Source of the DNA: Candidatus Avitreponema avistercoris
GTDB lineage: Bacteria; Spirochaetota; Spirochaetia; Treponematales; Treponemataceae
Assembly (NCBI GenBank): GCA_017694555.1
Contig: JADIMS010000029.1
Span: forward strand, 1 to 38,396
Length of the DNA stretch: 38,396 nucleotides
Direction: 5' to 3'
Position 1 is the stretch's first letter. Every line of letters begins with the position of its first letter. Positions 37,965-38,396 of the stretch are shown piece after piece. A program made the translations under genes and the position numbers. The notes beneath the pieces are model-generated. The model had not been told where the DNA came from. It ran no database searches and was given only the letters and a program-made list of their open reading frames with translations.

Positions 37965-37972
37965 ACACGGAA

Positions 37973-38396
37973 ATGTCGTTTGTCGATACGCTGATTTCCG
38001 CCGTGCAAAATCTTTTCGAATTTCTCTTCGGTTCATTTCCGGAATTGAAAAAGAAACAGGAACTGCATAAAATTTCTGTACGCCTGAAATCCATGTTGCC
38101 GCCGATGTACCGGAACGACGGCTTTCTGCTTCCGGCTTTTGCTTCCGCCCTGTACCAGTTTTTCCAATTTCTTCAGCCGCTGCGGAAAAACCTGTATGCA
38201 ACCATCGCCAATCCGGATAAACGGATTGCGAACCGCTGCCGGGAATTTGTATTGGAAACAGCGCTGACCCCGGAAGAAAAAAAACTCCGGCTCTCCCTTC
38301 TTTATCCGGACCGGCTGAACGAGCTCCTGAAAAACACAAAAAACACTGCGGCGGTTCTTGCGGAGCAGGAAAAGAAATTCATTCAGTATATCCGGC
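37973..38396 (+). CDS. spirochete-type DUF5312-like protein, truncated by window end (not in ORF track)
   Basis: Open frame to the end: 'MSFVDTLISAVQNLFEFLFGSFPELKKKQELHKISVRLKSMLPPMYRNDGFLLPAFASALYQFFQFLQPLRKNLYATIANPDKRIANRCREFVLETALTPEEKKLRLSLLYPDRLNELLKNTKNTAAVLAEQEKKFIQYIR'. Confidence 0.75.
   Translation, partial: MSFVDTLISAVQNLFEFLFGSFPELKKKQELHKISVRLKSMLPPMYRNDGFLLPAFASALYQFFQFLQPLRKNLYATIANPDKRIANRCREFVLETALTPEEKKLRLSLLYPDRLNELLKNTKNTAAVLAEQEKKFIQYIR

Overview
This 38.4 kb chromosomal window looks like a moderately GC-rich, Treponema-like spirochete. The FabV/Ter protein closely resembles the well-known Treponema denticola enoyl reductase from memory, and the end of the window carries a spirochete-type DUF5312-like ORF. 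The region is mostly densely packed core genes: a MinD/FlhG-like ATPase, a CorC/HlyC-type CBS protein, a MATE transporter, PFOR, NnrE/NnrD, a Lol/FtsX-like ABC export locus with a LolA-like protein and a predicted OM beta-barrel, NifU-C, a SlyD-like FKBP, a Gx/HepI-like membrane protein, PlsC, and a TPR protein. These are followed by a ten-gene fatty-acid operon (fabH-fabD-fabG-fabF-fabZ-fabV-accB-accC-accD-accA), a GAF/HD-GYP protein, OAH sulfhydrylase, a DtxR-type regulator, an M23-bactofilin-YaaR-PSP1 operon, TatD, Dus and the DUF5312-like ORF. I saw no CRISPR array, rRNA, tRNA, transposon or prophage. The observations most worth a second look are: (1) repeated promoter geometry (about TTGNNN-N17/18-TANNNT) placing the predicted transcription start on or within a few nt of an AUG/GUG with no Shine-Dalgarno, i.e. 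apparent leaderless transcription of several first genes, next to a second class with good SD leaders; (2) a short motif LDxLFx[ED]xxD[IV] found twice in the predicted OM protein and once in the permease of the Lol/FtsX-like locus; (3) a perfect 11-bp inverted repeat starting at the predicted +1 of the fab/acc operon; (4) the ATG of the Gx-like gene embedded out of frame in the Cys/His-rich tail of the FKBP gene. All assignments come from reading the sequence; no searches were run.
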